Below are positions 12,923 to 23,100 of a DNA stretch of 52,603 bases, piece after piece (positions within the stretch are counted from its first letter, which is position 1; the number at the start of each line of letters is the position of its first letter). The notes beneath the pieces were generated by a model. The model did no database searches. It worked only from the letters and a program-made list of their open reading frames with translations, and was not told the origin of the DNA. The position numbers and the translations under genes are program-made. Origin of the DNA: a virus; the IMG/VR virus record IMGVR_UViG_3300048121_000820, positions 1-52,603 of that record; one strand, written 5' to 3'.

Positions 12923-13890
12923 TGGGATTATTTGATGAGCGCATTGCGTACAAACCGTTTGAATACCCAGAGTATTACACTGAAGGTTGGTTAAAACAAG
13001 CACAAGCATTTTGGTTGCATACTGAAATCTCAATGCAGAGCGATATTAAAGATTGGAAAGAAAAACTAAATGACAAAGAAAAGAATCTCGTCGGGAACAT
13101 ACTTCTTGGGTTCGCGCAAACCGAATGCGCCGTTTCAGATTACTGGACCCAGAACGTCGTATCGTGGTTTCCTAAACACGAAATACAACAGATGGCAATG
13201 ATGTTTGGCTCGCAAGAGACTGTACATGCTGTGGCTTACAGCTATTTAAATGAAACATTAGGATTAGAAGATTATGAAGCATTTTTACACGAACCAGCAA
13301 CGTCTGAAAGATTTGATAATTTGGTTGCTTATAACGGTAGTGATCCTGTGGGGATTGCGAAAAGCCTGGCTGTATTTTCAGCCTTCGCCGAAGGAGTTAG
13401 TCTGTATAGTGCTTTCGCAGTGCTTTATAGTTTTCAGCTTCGAAATTTACTTAAGGGTATCGGGCAACAAATGAAGTGGTCAGTCAGAGACGAATCATTA
13501 CACAGTAAAATGGGATGTAAACTGTTTCAAGATATGTGCAGTGAAAACAATCAATTACTGAATTTATGTCGAGAAGATATTATAAAAGCTGCTGAAACAA
13601 TGGTTAAGCTAGAATGGCAATATATAGAAAAGATGTTTGAAATGGGAGACATTGAAGGCATAAAGTCTAATGACCTAAAGCACTTCATAAAAAAGAGAGC
13701 AAATGAAAAACTTGTTGAGCTGGGCTACGTTGACTTGGGGAACTATTTCCCGTATGACAAAAACGCAGCGTCTAATCTTGATTGGTTCTATCATCTTACC
13801 GGGGGCGTCACTCATACTGATTTTTTCGCTATTAGACCGACAGATTATAGTAAAGCTAATGAAGGAGAAGATTTTGAAGATATATGGTAA
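12922..13890 (+). CDS. nrdB: Class I ribonucleotide reductase, beta subunit
   Basis: A 322-residue R2 subunit. Metal ligands are in place: Glu-68 (TECAVSDYW), Glu-99 and His-102 (SQETVHAVAYS), Glu-157 (FAEGVSLY), Glu-191 and His-194 (RDESLHS). Tyr-106 sits in the EXXHXXXY position used for the stable radical. The enzyme, with NrdA, reduces ribonucleotides to deoxyribonucleotides for phage DNA synthesis. It precedes a small membrane protein and nrdA on the same strand, the reverse of the common nrdA-nrdB order. Confidence 0.92.
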   Translation: MGLFDERIAYKPFEYPEYYTEGWLKQAQAFWLHTEISMQSDIKDWKEKLNDKEKNLVGNILLGFAQTECAVSDYWTQNVVSWFPKHEIQQMAMMFGSQETVHAVAYSYLNETLGLEDYEAFLHEPATSERFDNLVAYNGSDPVGIAKSLAVFSAFAEGVSLYSAFAVLYSFQLRNLLKGIGQQMKWSVRDESLHSKMGCKLFQDMCSENNQLLNLCREDIIKAAETMVKLEWQYIEKMFEMGDIEGIKSNDLKHFIKKRANEKLVELGYVDLGNYFPYDKNAASNLDWFYHLTGGVTHTDFFAIRPTDYSKANEGEDFEDIW

Positions 13891-14135
13891 CAAAAATAAA
13901 ACTACTTAAGCTTCTTGCTTATACAAACAAATTAACATCATATCAAAAGTTCGCGTCTCGTATAGGTTATATGGGATCCGGTCTTTTGATTGCGGCTCAA
14001 TGGACAATAGACCCGATGCTATACATATTTGGTTTTATATGCGTTGTTATACAAACCTCATCGCGTAAACAATGGAATTTAGTAGCACTTAATATTAATG
14101 GGCTTATAGCCTGGATAACACACTTTATAAGATAA
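13884..14135 (+). CDS. Two-span membrane protein between nrdB and nrdA (83 aa)
   Basis: An 83-residue protein with a basic N-terminus, a long hydrophobic stretch (about residues 28-58, broken by a Pro/Asp turn) and a second hydrophobic helix (about 66-82). It overlaps the end of nrdB by 7 bases and the start of nrdA by 1, so all three should be co-translated. No family recognised. Its place inside a reductase operon is odd for a membrane protein, and nothing in the sequence ties it to the reductase. Confidence 0.6.
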   Translation: MVTKIKLLKLLAYTNKLTSYQKFASRIGYMGSGLLIAAQWTIDPMLYIFGFICVVIQTSSRKQWNLVALNINGLIAWITHFIR

Positions 14136-15853
14136 TGTGGAATGAAAACTGGAAAAAAGGTGAAGATTACCCTGCATGGGGTAATAACGACGTATACAAG
14201 AAAACTATATCCGGGGGATATTTATTTGACGGAGAAACACCTAGAGAAGCATACATGCGCGTCAGTAAAACAGTTGCTCGTAGATTATTCAAACCAGAAA
14301 TGGCAGAAACATTCTTCGAGTATATCTGGAACGGTTGGCTTTGTCTTGCTAGTCCTGTATTATCTAACACCGGTACTGATCGCGGCTTGCCTATTAGCTG
14401 TTTTGGTATCGACGTAGCTGATAGTATACAAGACATAGGACAAAAGAATTTAGAAATGATGCTACTCGCCAAGCACGGCGGTGGAGTTGGTATCGGAGTT
14501 AATCAAATAAGACCCGCTGGCGCTAAAATAACAGGAAATGGAACATCAGACGGAGTTGTCCCTTTTTGTAAAATATATGATTCAACAATACTCGCGACTA
14601 ATCAAGGATCAGTCAGAAGAGGAGCAGCATCGGTTAACATCAATATTGAACACGACGATTTCGAAGAATGGCTTGAAATTAGAGAGCCTAAAGGAGATGT
14701 CAACAGACAATCGCTTAATTTACATCAGTGTGCAGTTGTGGGTGATAAGTTTATGCGACGCCTTGAACAAGGAGATGCGGACGCTAGATCTCGATGGAGT
14801 AAATTACTTAGAAAGCGAAAAGCAACTGGAGAACCGTATATATTATTTAAAGGAAACACTAATAAAGCAAATCCAAAAGCATATAAAGAAAACGGTTTAA
14901 AAGTTCATATGACAAATATATGTTCTGAAATCACATTGCATACTGATGAAAATCATAGTTTTGTTTGTTGTTTATCATCATTAAATTTAGCTAAATATGA
15001 AGAATGGAAAGGTACTAACCTTATATACGACGCTATATGGTTTCTCGATGGCGTTATGGAGGAATTTATTCAAAGAGCAAAAGGACTTAGAGGTTTTGAA
15101 AACGCCGTTCGTTCTGCTACTAAAGGACGAGCACTTGGGTTGGGTGTACTCGGATGGCACACGTATCTCCAAGATAATGGCCTTCCTTTTGAAGGTCTCT
15201 TGGCTCAGTTTGAAACTAGGAAAATATTTTCGCAAATTAAAATTGAAAGTGAAAGAGCTTCCAGAGATCTTGCTGAAATTTATGGCGAACCTTTGTGGTG
15301 TGTTGGTACTGGTATGCGTAATACTCACCTGCGTGCTATTGCTCCCACTGTTAGTAATTCAAAGCTTAGCGGAAACATTTCGCCAGGAATAGAACCCTGG
15401 GCTGCTAATGTATTTACAGAGCAATCCGCTAAAGGCACGTTTATACGTAAAAATCCTACACTTTTAAAATTATTAAGAAAACACAAATTAAATACGAATG
15501 AAATATGGAATAAGATCCTTGCTGATGGAGGTTCGGTTCAGGATATTAACGAGCTTAGTAATATTACTATGGGGCATGATATACCAGCTAAAGAAGTTTT
15601 TAAAACTTTTAAAGAAATAAACCAACTGGAGCTAGTAAATCAAGCTGGCATACGCCAACAATACATAGATCAGTCGGTTAGTTTGAATCTCGCTTTTCCT
15701 AGCGAGGCTACACCTAAGTGGCTTAATAAAGTACATTTTGATGCTTGGAAAAAAGGAGTAAAGACTTTATATTATACGAGAACAGAGAGTGTTCTACGTG
15801 GAGATATTGCACAGCAAGCGATGAGTGAAGATTGTCTTGCGTGTGATGGTTAG
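14135..15853 (+). CDS. nrdA: Class I ribonucleotide reductase, alpha subunit (short)
   Basis: A 572-residue R1 subunit, shorter than the usual 700-760 because the N-terminal ATP-cone is missing, so dATP inhibition should be absent. Core motifs are clear: SPVLSNTG, the first redox Cys in GLPISCFG, AKHGGGVG, SVRRGAASV, the active-site NICSEI, and the C-terminal CLACDG pair that delivers electrons. Together with NrdB it makes dNTP precursors. It ends the rightward arm 16 bases before a strong terminator. Confidence 0.92.
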   Translation: MWNENWKKGEDYPAWGNNDVYKKTISGGYLFDGETPREAYMRVSKTVARRLFKPEMAETFFEYIWNGWLCLASPVLSNTGTDRGLPISCFGIDVADSIQDIGQKNLEMMLLAKHGGGVGIGVNQIRPAGAKITGNGTSDGVVPFCKIYDSTILATNQGSVRRGAASVNINIEHDDFEEWLEIREPKGDVNRQSLNLHQCAVVGDKFMRRLEQGDADARSRWSKLLRKRKATGEPYILFKGNTNKANPKAYKENGLKVHMTNICSEITLHTDENHSFVCCLSSLNLAKYEEWKGTNLIYDAIWFLDGVMEEFIQRAKGLRGFENAVRSATKGRALGLGVLGWHTYLQDNGLPFEGLLAQFETRKIFSQIKIESERASRDLAEIYGEPLWCVGTGMRNTHLRAIAPTVSNSKLSGNISPGIEPWAANVFTEQSAKGTFIRKNPTLLKLLRKHKLNTNEIWNKILADGGSVQDINELSNITMGHDIPAKEVFKTFKEINQLELVNQAGIRQQYIDQSVSLNLAFPSEATPKWLNKVHFDAWKKGVKTLYYTRTESVLRGDIAQQAMSEDCLACDG

Positions 15854-15868
15854 TTGTTTAGTTAGTTG

Positions 15869-15900
15869 GAAAGAGGGCGCTGGAAACGGTGCCCTTTTTT
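15869..15900. terminator. Hairpin terminator between the two convergent arms
   Basis: An 8-bp stem (15875-15882 with 15887-15894, two G-U pairs) closes a GAAA tetraloop (15883-15886) and is followed by six T (15895-15900), with A-rich sequence upstream that extends the stem. It is a strong intrinsic terminator for the rightward transcript ending in nrdA. In the leftward direction the T tract is weaker. The last two Ts overlap the stop codon of the endolysin gene on the other strand. Confidence 0.85.
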
Positions 15901-16252
15901 AATATGTCCACATTACATTTTGAGACTTATCTTTGTCGTTGTCAATGTGTATAAATGTACCTGCAACACCTATTCTTTTAAAGCCAGCTTTTAAAAACGC
16001 TTGAATCATATTAAATCTATCATTAAGGCTCTTACAGCTTATGTCAGCAGCTAAGCCTTTTAAATGAGAAGAAGAACTAACCCCACCAACTTTTTTATTA
16101 TGAGCTTCGGTTCTATAGCCTGAGTTAACCCGCATTGGTTTACCGTATATTTTACGCGCAGCATCAAGCATATGTAAAAATTCTTCATTCATATGTTTAC
16201 CACTTTCCGGTGCGTCAGGAGAATCAAATTCCTTTAGCTTAAAGTATTTCAT
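15899..16252 (-). CDS. Endolysin, peptidase M15-like
   Basis: A 117-residue peptidase of the M15 (D-Ala-D-Ala carboxypeptidase-like) group. The zinc site reads His-63 in SSSHLKGLAADI, Asp-70, and His-102 in FIHIDND, with the conserved VNSGYRTEAHN at 42-52. It should cut peptide cross-links of host peptidoglycan at lysis. No signal peptide is present, so a holin is needed. It is the last gene of the leftward arm and overlaps a small membrane-protein gene as ATGA. Confidence 0.85.
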   Translation of the reverse strand: MKYFKLKEFDSPDAPESGKHMNEEFLHMLDAARKIYGKPMRVNSGYRTEAHNKKVGGVSSSSHLKGLAADISCKSLNDRFNMIQAFLKAGFKRIGVAGTFIHIDNDKDKSQNVMWTY

Positions 16253-16404
16253 TCGTCCTCATTTACTTTTGACCATTTAGCAATAGTATACCCTATGGTT
16301 ACTACTAATAATATTATTTTCAACCAATCTTCTATTTGAGTAAATGTTGTTACGCCTAATGTGCTGCCGTTAATTAAATAAAGTTTTAGCTCTTGAATGT
16401 TCAT
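16249..16404 (-). CDS. Small single-span membrane protein, candidate holin (51 aa)
   Basis: A 51-codon frame from ATG 16404-16402 to TGA 16251-16249. A polar N-terminal 25 residues precede one hydrophobic span (about 28-44, LKIILLVVTIGYTIAKW) and a charged C-terminus. Its start overlaps the upstream stop and its stop overlaps the endolysin start, both as ATGA. A small membrane protein directly before an endolysin is the classic holin position, but a spanin-like or other lysis accessory role is equally possible. A second, better-matched holin is at 52152. Confidence 0.55.
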   Translation of the reverse strand: MNIQELKLYLINGSTLGVTTFTQIEDWLKIILLVVTIGYTIAKWSKVNEDE

Positions 16405-16700
16405 TTTCTTCGTTTAACAGGTTTAACTCGGCGTGGTTTACCTTTAGGTTGCCCGAGCCTTTTCTTTTCATTTTCTTTTTTTCTTTTTTCTGCAGAGGTC
16501 ATCTCACCAGAAGTTTTTGGTGTTTCACTTGATATTCTTTTACTTGGTCTACAGTATGGCGTTCCTCGATTTTCACCTTCAGATCTACCGCAAGGTTTAC
16601 CTGTTCTGGTATCAATCCATTTTTCTTTAAACCAGCGTTTTAAATTTGCGCCTTTTTTTGTTTTACGTACCTTAAAAGGTGAATCTAATTTAAAAGCCAT
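16401..16700 (-). CDS. Basic cysteine-containing virion-associated protein (99 aa)
   Basis: A 99-residue protein with about a third Lys/Arg. The N-terminus has WFKEKWID, then KPCGRSEGENRG, YCRPSKR, and a Lys-rich tail (KRRK). The WF.EKW / PCGR / CRPS pattern resembles the DUF5872-type domain I recall from viral proteins. The two cysteine-centred knots and high charge suggest DNA binding or packing in the virion. It forms a tight tail-to-head chain with its neighbours. Confidence 0.6.
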   Translation of the reverse strand: MAFKLDSPFKVRKTKKGANLKRWFKEKWIDTRTGKPCGRSEGENRGTPYCRPSKRISSETPKTSGEMTSAEKRKKENEKKRLGQPKGKPRRVKPVKRRK

Positions 16701-17179
16701 TAGTAATTATATTTCTTTCTTTTTTTCTTTTCTCTTTTTTCTACCCGAGTAAGTTTTTTACCTAGTCTTTTTAATTTTCTTTGAGCTTTTTTCTCTCCTT
16801 TGCTTTCTTCATAATTTTCAGAAGAATAATTAGATCTAATAAATGCCTCTTTTTCAAGATTTTTCATTTTATCTTTTATTACTTCACCTTTTTCATAAAG
16901 CTTATCAGTGAACCCAGGAGGAGGAGTAGTGGTTTGTTTAGATGGAGAACTATTACCCCAATTAGCAGCGCCTTTTTTTCTACAGGCTGCAATAGCACCA
17001 CTTGCATAAGCCGAAGGAAAAACATCATATCTGGCTTTTACTTTACGGTAGCATGCGTCTTTTTTCTTAGCAATACTAATAGGCCCGCCTGTTCCATCTG
17101 CATTTTTTGTAACTTCTTGATTTATTGGGAAATTTTTACTTTTGCGCTTCATAACGCGCGATGTGATTGGTTCGTTCAT
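16700..17179 (-). CDS. Basic cysteine-containing protein, DUF5872-like (159 aa)
   Basis: A 159-residue basic protein. Residues about 40-75 contain CYRKVKARYDVFPSAYASG, then IAACRKKGAANWG, which I recognise as a conserved motif of small viral and phage proteins (DUF5872-like). A Pro/Thr linker and a Lys/Arg-rich coiled tail follow. It lies directly downstream of the giant polyvalent gene (stop and start share a base). DNA binding or co-packaging with the giant protein is a reasonable but unproven idea. Confidence 0.6.
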   Translation of the reverse strand: MNEPITSRVMKRKSKNFPINQEVTKNADGTGGPISIAKKKDACYRKVKARYDVFPSAYASGAIAACRKKGAANWGNSSPSKQTTTPPPGFTDKLYEKGEVIKDKMKNLEKEAFIRSNYSSENYEESKGEKKAQRKLKRLGKKLTRVEKREKKKRKKYNY

Positions 17180-20100
17180 TATTTTTTATTTAGTTCGTTT
17201 CTTAGATCTTCTATTACTTGTTCAGTAGTCATTTTTGATCTAACATTAATTAGACTGTCTTGCTTTCTTTTTTTATTTCTTTCTCTTGTTACTTTAGCTT
17301 TTTTTCTACCCTCGGCTCTGTTCTTTTTTGTTTGAGCTTTTTTCTCTTCTGCGGGAACAAAAACATCATCATAAAATCCTAAGCTCCACTTGTCCCACCC
17401 GGCAGCTAATGCTAACCTTTTAGTTGGCTCAATAGTTCCGTCAGTCAATGCTAACTTTAAATTATCTATCTTGCTTAATATTCTATCCGTAGGCACATTA
17501 GTTATAGAAGAAAATATTTTTGCTCTGGCCATTAACATGGGGTTGTCTAAAGCATACTTGCCATATTGTTCTAGTTCTTCTTTACCTTTTTTTGTTGAAT
17601 AATATCTAAATGTTTTAAAAGCAGAGGACTGTTTTTTAACTTTACTTGACAGCGGAGGTGAAATACCTAATTCTTCATTAATTACATCCGCATATTCTGC
17701 TCTATATCCTTTAGGTTTTTCTCTATAGTATTCAGCTAAAGCGTTCTTACCTGTAGTAAGAATCTTACCAGGTAAACCTGCGCCGTTCAAAAATCCATCT
17801 AAAGTTGAATTAAGTAATCTTGCGTTTCGCTTATCTCTATTTTTTTGGTTAAATTCTTTTTCTTCTTGTGATACTTCTTCATCATCGCCCCCAAACATGT
17901 CCAAGAATCTTGCTTGTTGCATTGCGTAGAATATAATACTTTGCACAAGGCCATAATATACCATGCCCGATATATTTGTTTTAGCATCCCCTCTCCTGTT
18001 TATTAAATCTAAAGATCGTTTTTTAAACAAACGAGTCATTTGCATAGGTGTGTTATTAAACGCAAATAGCAATCTACCTAAAACGCCTGTCTGCAAATTT
18101 GAAACCCTGTCTTGTCTTGAAGACTGCTGGTTTTCTTCTGACAAAGATCTAAAGTCCTCAAAGGCTTTTTTCTTTGCGGCTTCAGGCGAAAGACCTGCTT
18201 TTGAATATGTTTTAGTTCTATTTATTAAAAAAGGAGTTCCACCTGCGGCAATAGCAAAACTATCTGCTAATTGTGTTGGTGTAAAACCTATTTTTATTAG
18301 GGCATCGTATAAATATCTAGCTTTACCTTTGCTCCTTTCAACAGCCTTCGCTATTTCAGCTTCTTCTACATTTATTTCTAAACCTGATCTACGTTGCTTT
18401 AAAAAGTCTGAATTAAATATTTCAACAAAAGTCTTAGCAAATTGTTTTGGGTTTTTTAATGTTGATGCTACTGCGATAGGATTGTTATCACTCCAGTTTA
18501 AATAATTTACTGCTGATATTGTTTGTAGTATTGCTGATCTAGAATTTAAAAACATAATAACCCCTACGGACCCGTTTATATAGTCAAGCCCTGCTCTAGC
18601 TTCTTTGCTTAAATTTTCAGGTCTACTTTTACCTGATTTCATTCTAGCAATAATTTGCTGTAGGTTATCAACGTATCCTTTTCCGTAGGCTGCTTCTATT
18701 TTATTTAGGTTGTCTTGGGTAAACATAGCGTCCACATTTTCAACCCATTCTTTTAAAAATTCGGCTCTAGCCCCTTCGTTTGAATGTTTAAAAAGATCAT
18801 ATCTTATATTGCTTGAAAACCAACTTTCACTAGGCTTAGGATAAGATTCTTTTGTTTTAGTAATACCTAATATGCCTTTTGCATAAGCGCTAAGTCTAGG
18901 GTCATTTTTAACTATCTTATTTAAAAGATTAATTTCAGATTTTTTAATACCGGGTATATCGTATTTTAAAGATTTCCATATTGAAACGCGTACTGCTTGA
19001 TCTGCATTAAACCCTGCTTCTTTAAGATTTAATTTTGCTTCTTTGCCCATCTTAGCGTCAATGTTGCCAATCTGTTTTTCTAATGCTTTAAAATCATTAC
19101 CTAAATTTTGTCTGTAGGAGCTTATAGCATTTTCGGCCCTGTTAAAAGGCTCAAGTAATACCTTCTTCATTAAAGCCATGTCTTTATTACCTTGCTCACC
19201 TTTGCCATAAAATTTGTAAAGCATTCCAGCAAAGTCCTCTGCATTAGGAGGTAAAAACAAATCAAATTTGCCTTTCTTTCTGCCTAAATTTGTTGCCTGC
19301 GCTGCAGACACTTTTTTACGAGCTGGTATACCTTTTTTGCGCTCAATCATTTTGTTAAGTTCGCCACTTAGGTTTATTTGCTTAGAAGACATTATAGCTT
19401 GCTGGACATCGGATTTAACGTCAAATAAATCTAAAGCTGTTTTAACCGCTTTAACATTTTTTATAGCATCATCTGCAAAATAGAAATCATTGTAGCCCTC
19501 GGCAACTTTGCCAACCATCCACTCTGATTTCGCTTTAGGCGCACCATCTCCAAGTCCAACTATATTTTCTAATGGTATATCTAACCCTTCGGACTTTAAA
19601 AATTCTCTAATAGCTTTGGCTGAATTAGCAGGACGCGCAGTTAAAACAAAAACATCTTTAGTTGTAAACTTTCCAGCCTTCTTTTGTGCTTCACTAAACA
19701 GAGGACCTAGCTTGCCTTGAACAACTTTACTAAACTCACTAAAATCAAACTTAGCTCCAGCAGCTTCTAAGGCTTCCGATTTTTTTGCAAACTCTGTTGC
19801 ATTTAATTTGCCAGTTTTGCCGTTAGGCATTGTGTATAGCACGTTAGACTTCGTTCTAGCTAATGTATCGTCAAAATCAAAAACAGATATACCTTTTCGT
19901 TTTTTATTAGGGTCTTTTGCATTTTCAAAAGCTTTTCCAAATGTTATAGTTTTGCTAGCGAAAGATTCTGTTGTTGTATTTTCTGTGACATTAAGAAGTT
20001 CAGATTCTAATGCAACTTTATTATTTTCTTTAATTGTACCTTTTTCAGCTTTAATTATTGAGTTTTTAGCTTTTTCCGCATACTCTTTAACCATTTCAGA

Positions 20101-23100
20101 ATAAGCAGTTTCGCCTGTTGTCCAATTATAAAAATCTTTTAAAGCAGATATTTCAGCATTAGATATTTTTCCGTTCACTATTTTTGAGGCTATCATTTTT
20201 AGCCTTGCTGCATTTTCAATAGTTGTACCTAGCATCCCGTCTGCTATTTCTTGCCCTTTTTTGCTACCTATAACACTATTGTATTGAGATGTTATTTCCT
20301 TAATTTTTTCAATATTAAGTTCACCTTTTAATAAAGCATCAATAACCTCAGCTCCAAATTCTGCCTTGGACATTAAATGTTCATTTTTAGATTTATCAAA
20401 CGAATTTAACTCTATATATTTTTCAGAAGAAAATTTTCTAATGCCTGTACCGTCGTTGTTTAGTAACATTTTGCCAACAGACTGGGAAAAACTTTTGAGT
20501 TCAGCCCCCTCAAGCTTTGATCCTATTTCCCCTATTGTTGCTAAAAGAGCATCTAATATTTTTTCTTTAACCTTAATATCAGTTATGGCTTCTTGTTTGC
20601 CCTCAAGGTTACTAATCTTTTCTTTTTGCTGTAGCTCATTTAGGGTCTTGTCCGCGGATATTTCAGAAGCTTCTTCGTAAAATTTTCTAGACTTATTTGT
20701 TATTGTTATACCTTTGCCCTTAAGATTGTTATTTTCTGCTAACTCAATAGCTTCGTTCCAAAGTTTTTTAACATTCTCAGGTAATTGATTTTTACCAAAA
20801 TCTTTACTAAATAGATCAACAAAACTTTCTCTATTTAATTTTTCCCCGGTAGCCTTTACTTCTCTGCTAGTCCAAGACATAATTGCGGCTATAATACCTC
20901 CGTCGGTTCTTGAAGATTTTGCGCTAGTTAAATCTAATGCTTCTTTTGGTAAATAGGATACAATATCTTTAATGTGAGATTTAAATTTTTCTATTGATTC
21001 CGGCGAAGAGCTTCTTATGTTTTTATAAAGTTCCGCACCATCAACGTTTCTTGCTTTTAGTTTTGCTATTAAGTCTTCGTTAACTCTGCCCTCTTGTTTT
21101 ATATACTCTGTGGACGCGCGTGAATCGGCCATAGCTTGTTCTTCTATAAGCCTTAAACCTTCCGGACCGCCTTTTAATTTTTCTATCTCATCAATTGGTC
21201 TAAAATTACCGTTTTTATCAAAAAATACATTTTCAAATCTACCGCCTCCTTTTTTAACAGCCTCTATAACCTTTGAATTCAACTCTGTATTTATTCCTCT
21301 ATCGATGCTCTTTGAAACTAAAGCTACATAGTTTTCTACCAGATCTACCCCTAGATCTTCTTGACGGGATTCTATTTGCTTACGCATAGATTCGTTGGTT
21401 AACTTTAACATTACCTTGTCAAAGCCAATCTCAGTAGAAAGCGCTTCAAATAAAGATCTTCGTTTTCCATCTATACGCATTTTACCATCGCCTATAAAAT
21501 ATTCTTTCCACTCCTCTGGGGTAATATTCTTTTTTGCAAATATAGGATTACCAGCTGCTGTTTTTTCTCTAGCCTGCTTGCCTGTTGCTTTATCAATAAC
21601 TGCTTCTTTAAAAGGTGCAAATCTTTTGTTTATAGCCGATTGGCTTATGTAATTTTTAAACAAAGGAAAACTCCTTTCTATAAAGTTCTCATATTCAGGA
21701 GTTGGAGTATAATTATCTTTTAATTTAAACTGTCTTTCAAATTCAGGTACCAATTTATTTTTTGCAATTTCGGTAATTTCGTTTATTGCTGTTGGAAATT
21801 TCTTATATTTTTCCGCTACACCAAGGTTTTTCTGGACATCTTTAGGCGATCTTGCTCTAATTACCTCAGTTTTTCCGCCTGTAGTAACCCTAGCTTTATT
21901 ACTTTCTAGCATAGCCACCTTAGCATCACCTATAGTACCTCTAGATTTAGCATCAAGGTCAGATAGCTTTGTACCCATTAAGCCAAGATCTCCTATTTTT
22001 TCAGCGGCATCTTTAAACTGTTGATCAACTCCCATTCTAGTCTCAGCTTGTTGATCCGCTAGCCTAGTATTTTTAACTGGAGACGAGATATCTACGAATC
22101 CAGAGGGCGCGCCACCTAGCCCCTCTGACTCGGCTATATTGGCTGCTTTAGCTGGGTCTTTGTCTATGGACACTGTATTGAATATATCTTTATATTGAGG
22201 CAACTTTAATACACCTAGTATTTTATTATTTAGCTGACCAAACACATAGGAGGTTAAGCTAGCTTCGCCACTTTCTTTATAAGACTTAACAAGTCCAGGT
22301 ATATTTTGTGATCCCTTTCCTGTTCCTAAAGATACATCAGAAACGATGTCATTTATAGTTTCTTCAGGTATATTATTTAGACCGTTGCGATCCATATAAG
22401 ATTTAATCTTTGCTTTCACTAACGGCTGAAATTCATATCCAACCATAACGCCCGCTTGCTCTACGCTGCCCCCTGAATTAATAATTTCTTCGTATGCCTT
22501 TGTTGCTTTTGAAAATATATCTTTTTTCTCAGCAGGGTTTATTTCTTTTGAAGATAAATCTTTTTCAACCTCTTTATCTGTTTTTAACTCTTGACCTGTT
22601 TGCTTATTTAAAAGCTTATTGCCATCAATAACAATATTTTTAAAAGCATCAAATTTTTTCTTTATTGCAGAGGAATTACCGCCTTCTGCAACTTTACCAA
22701 GACTAAATAAAAACTCTAAAACTTGATCGCCTGTTGTAAAGTCTTTTTTATTGCCATATTGTAATCCTATATTTTGCCCAGCTGTTATAATATTTCTTTT
22801 TAACGACTGTAAAACACCAGACTGTAATAATATTTCTCTATTACGAGGAGCTTGTAGGAACTCAACCACGTTCATTACATATTCTTCCGTCGGTCTGTTT
22901 TTGCCATAAGCTTCATTTATAGCCTCTTCAAATGTAAATTTTTCACCCGGTTTATTTGGCAAAGTAAATTCTTGGCCAATACTATTAAAACGGCCTTCTA
23001 CATCGGATTTAATTTTTTCTTTAAATTGTTTAGCTATTAAAGGGTCATTTTTAAAAGCCATGTCCATAAAAAAGTGTCCCGCTTCTTGTGCAAATACACC

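Noticed and set aside
14538-14900. 120-residue plus-strand frame inside nrdA
   Set aside because: The nrdA frame contains the conserved reductase motifs over the same bases.
16781-17335. 184-residue plus-strand frame opposite the basic protein and giant genes
   Set aside because: It is the antisense shadow of strongly supported minus-strand genes; its composition (Phe- and Ser-rich) is a reverse-complement artefact.
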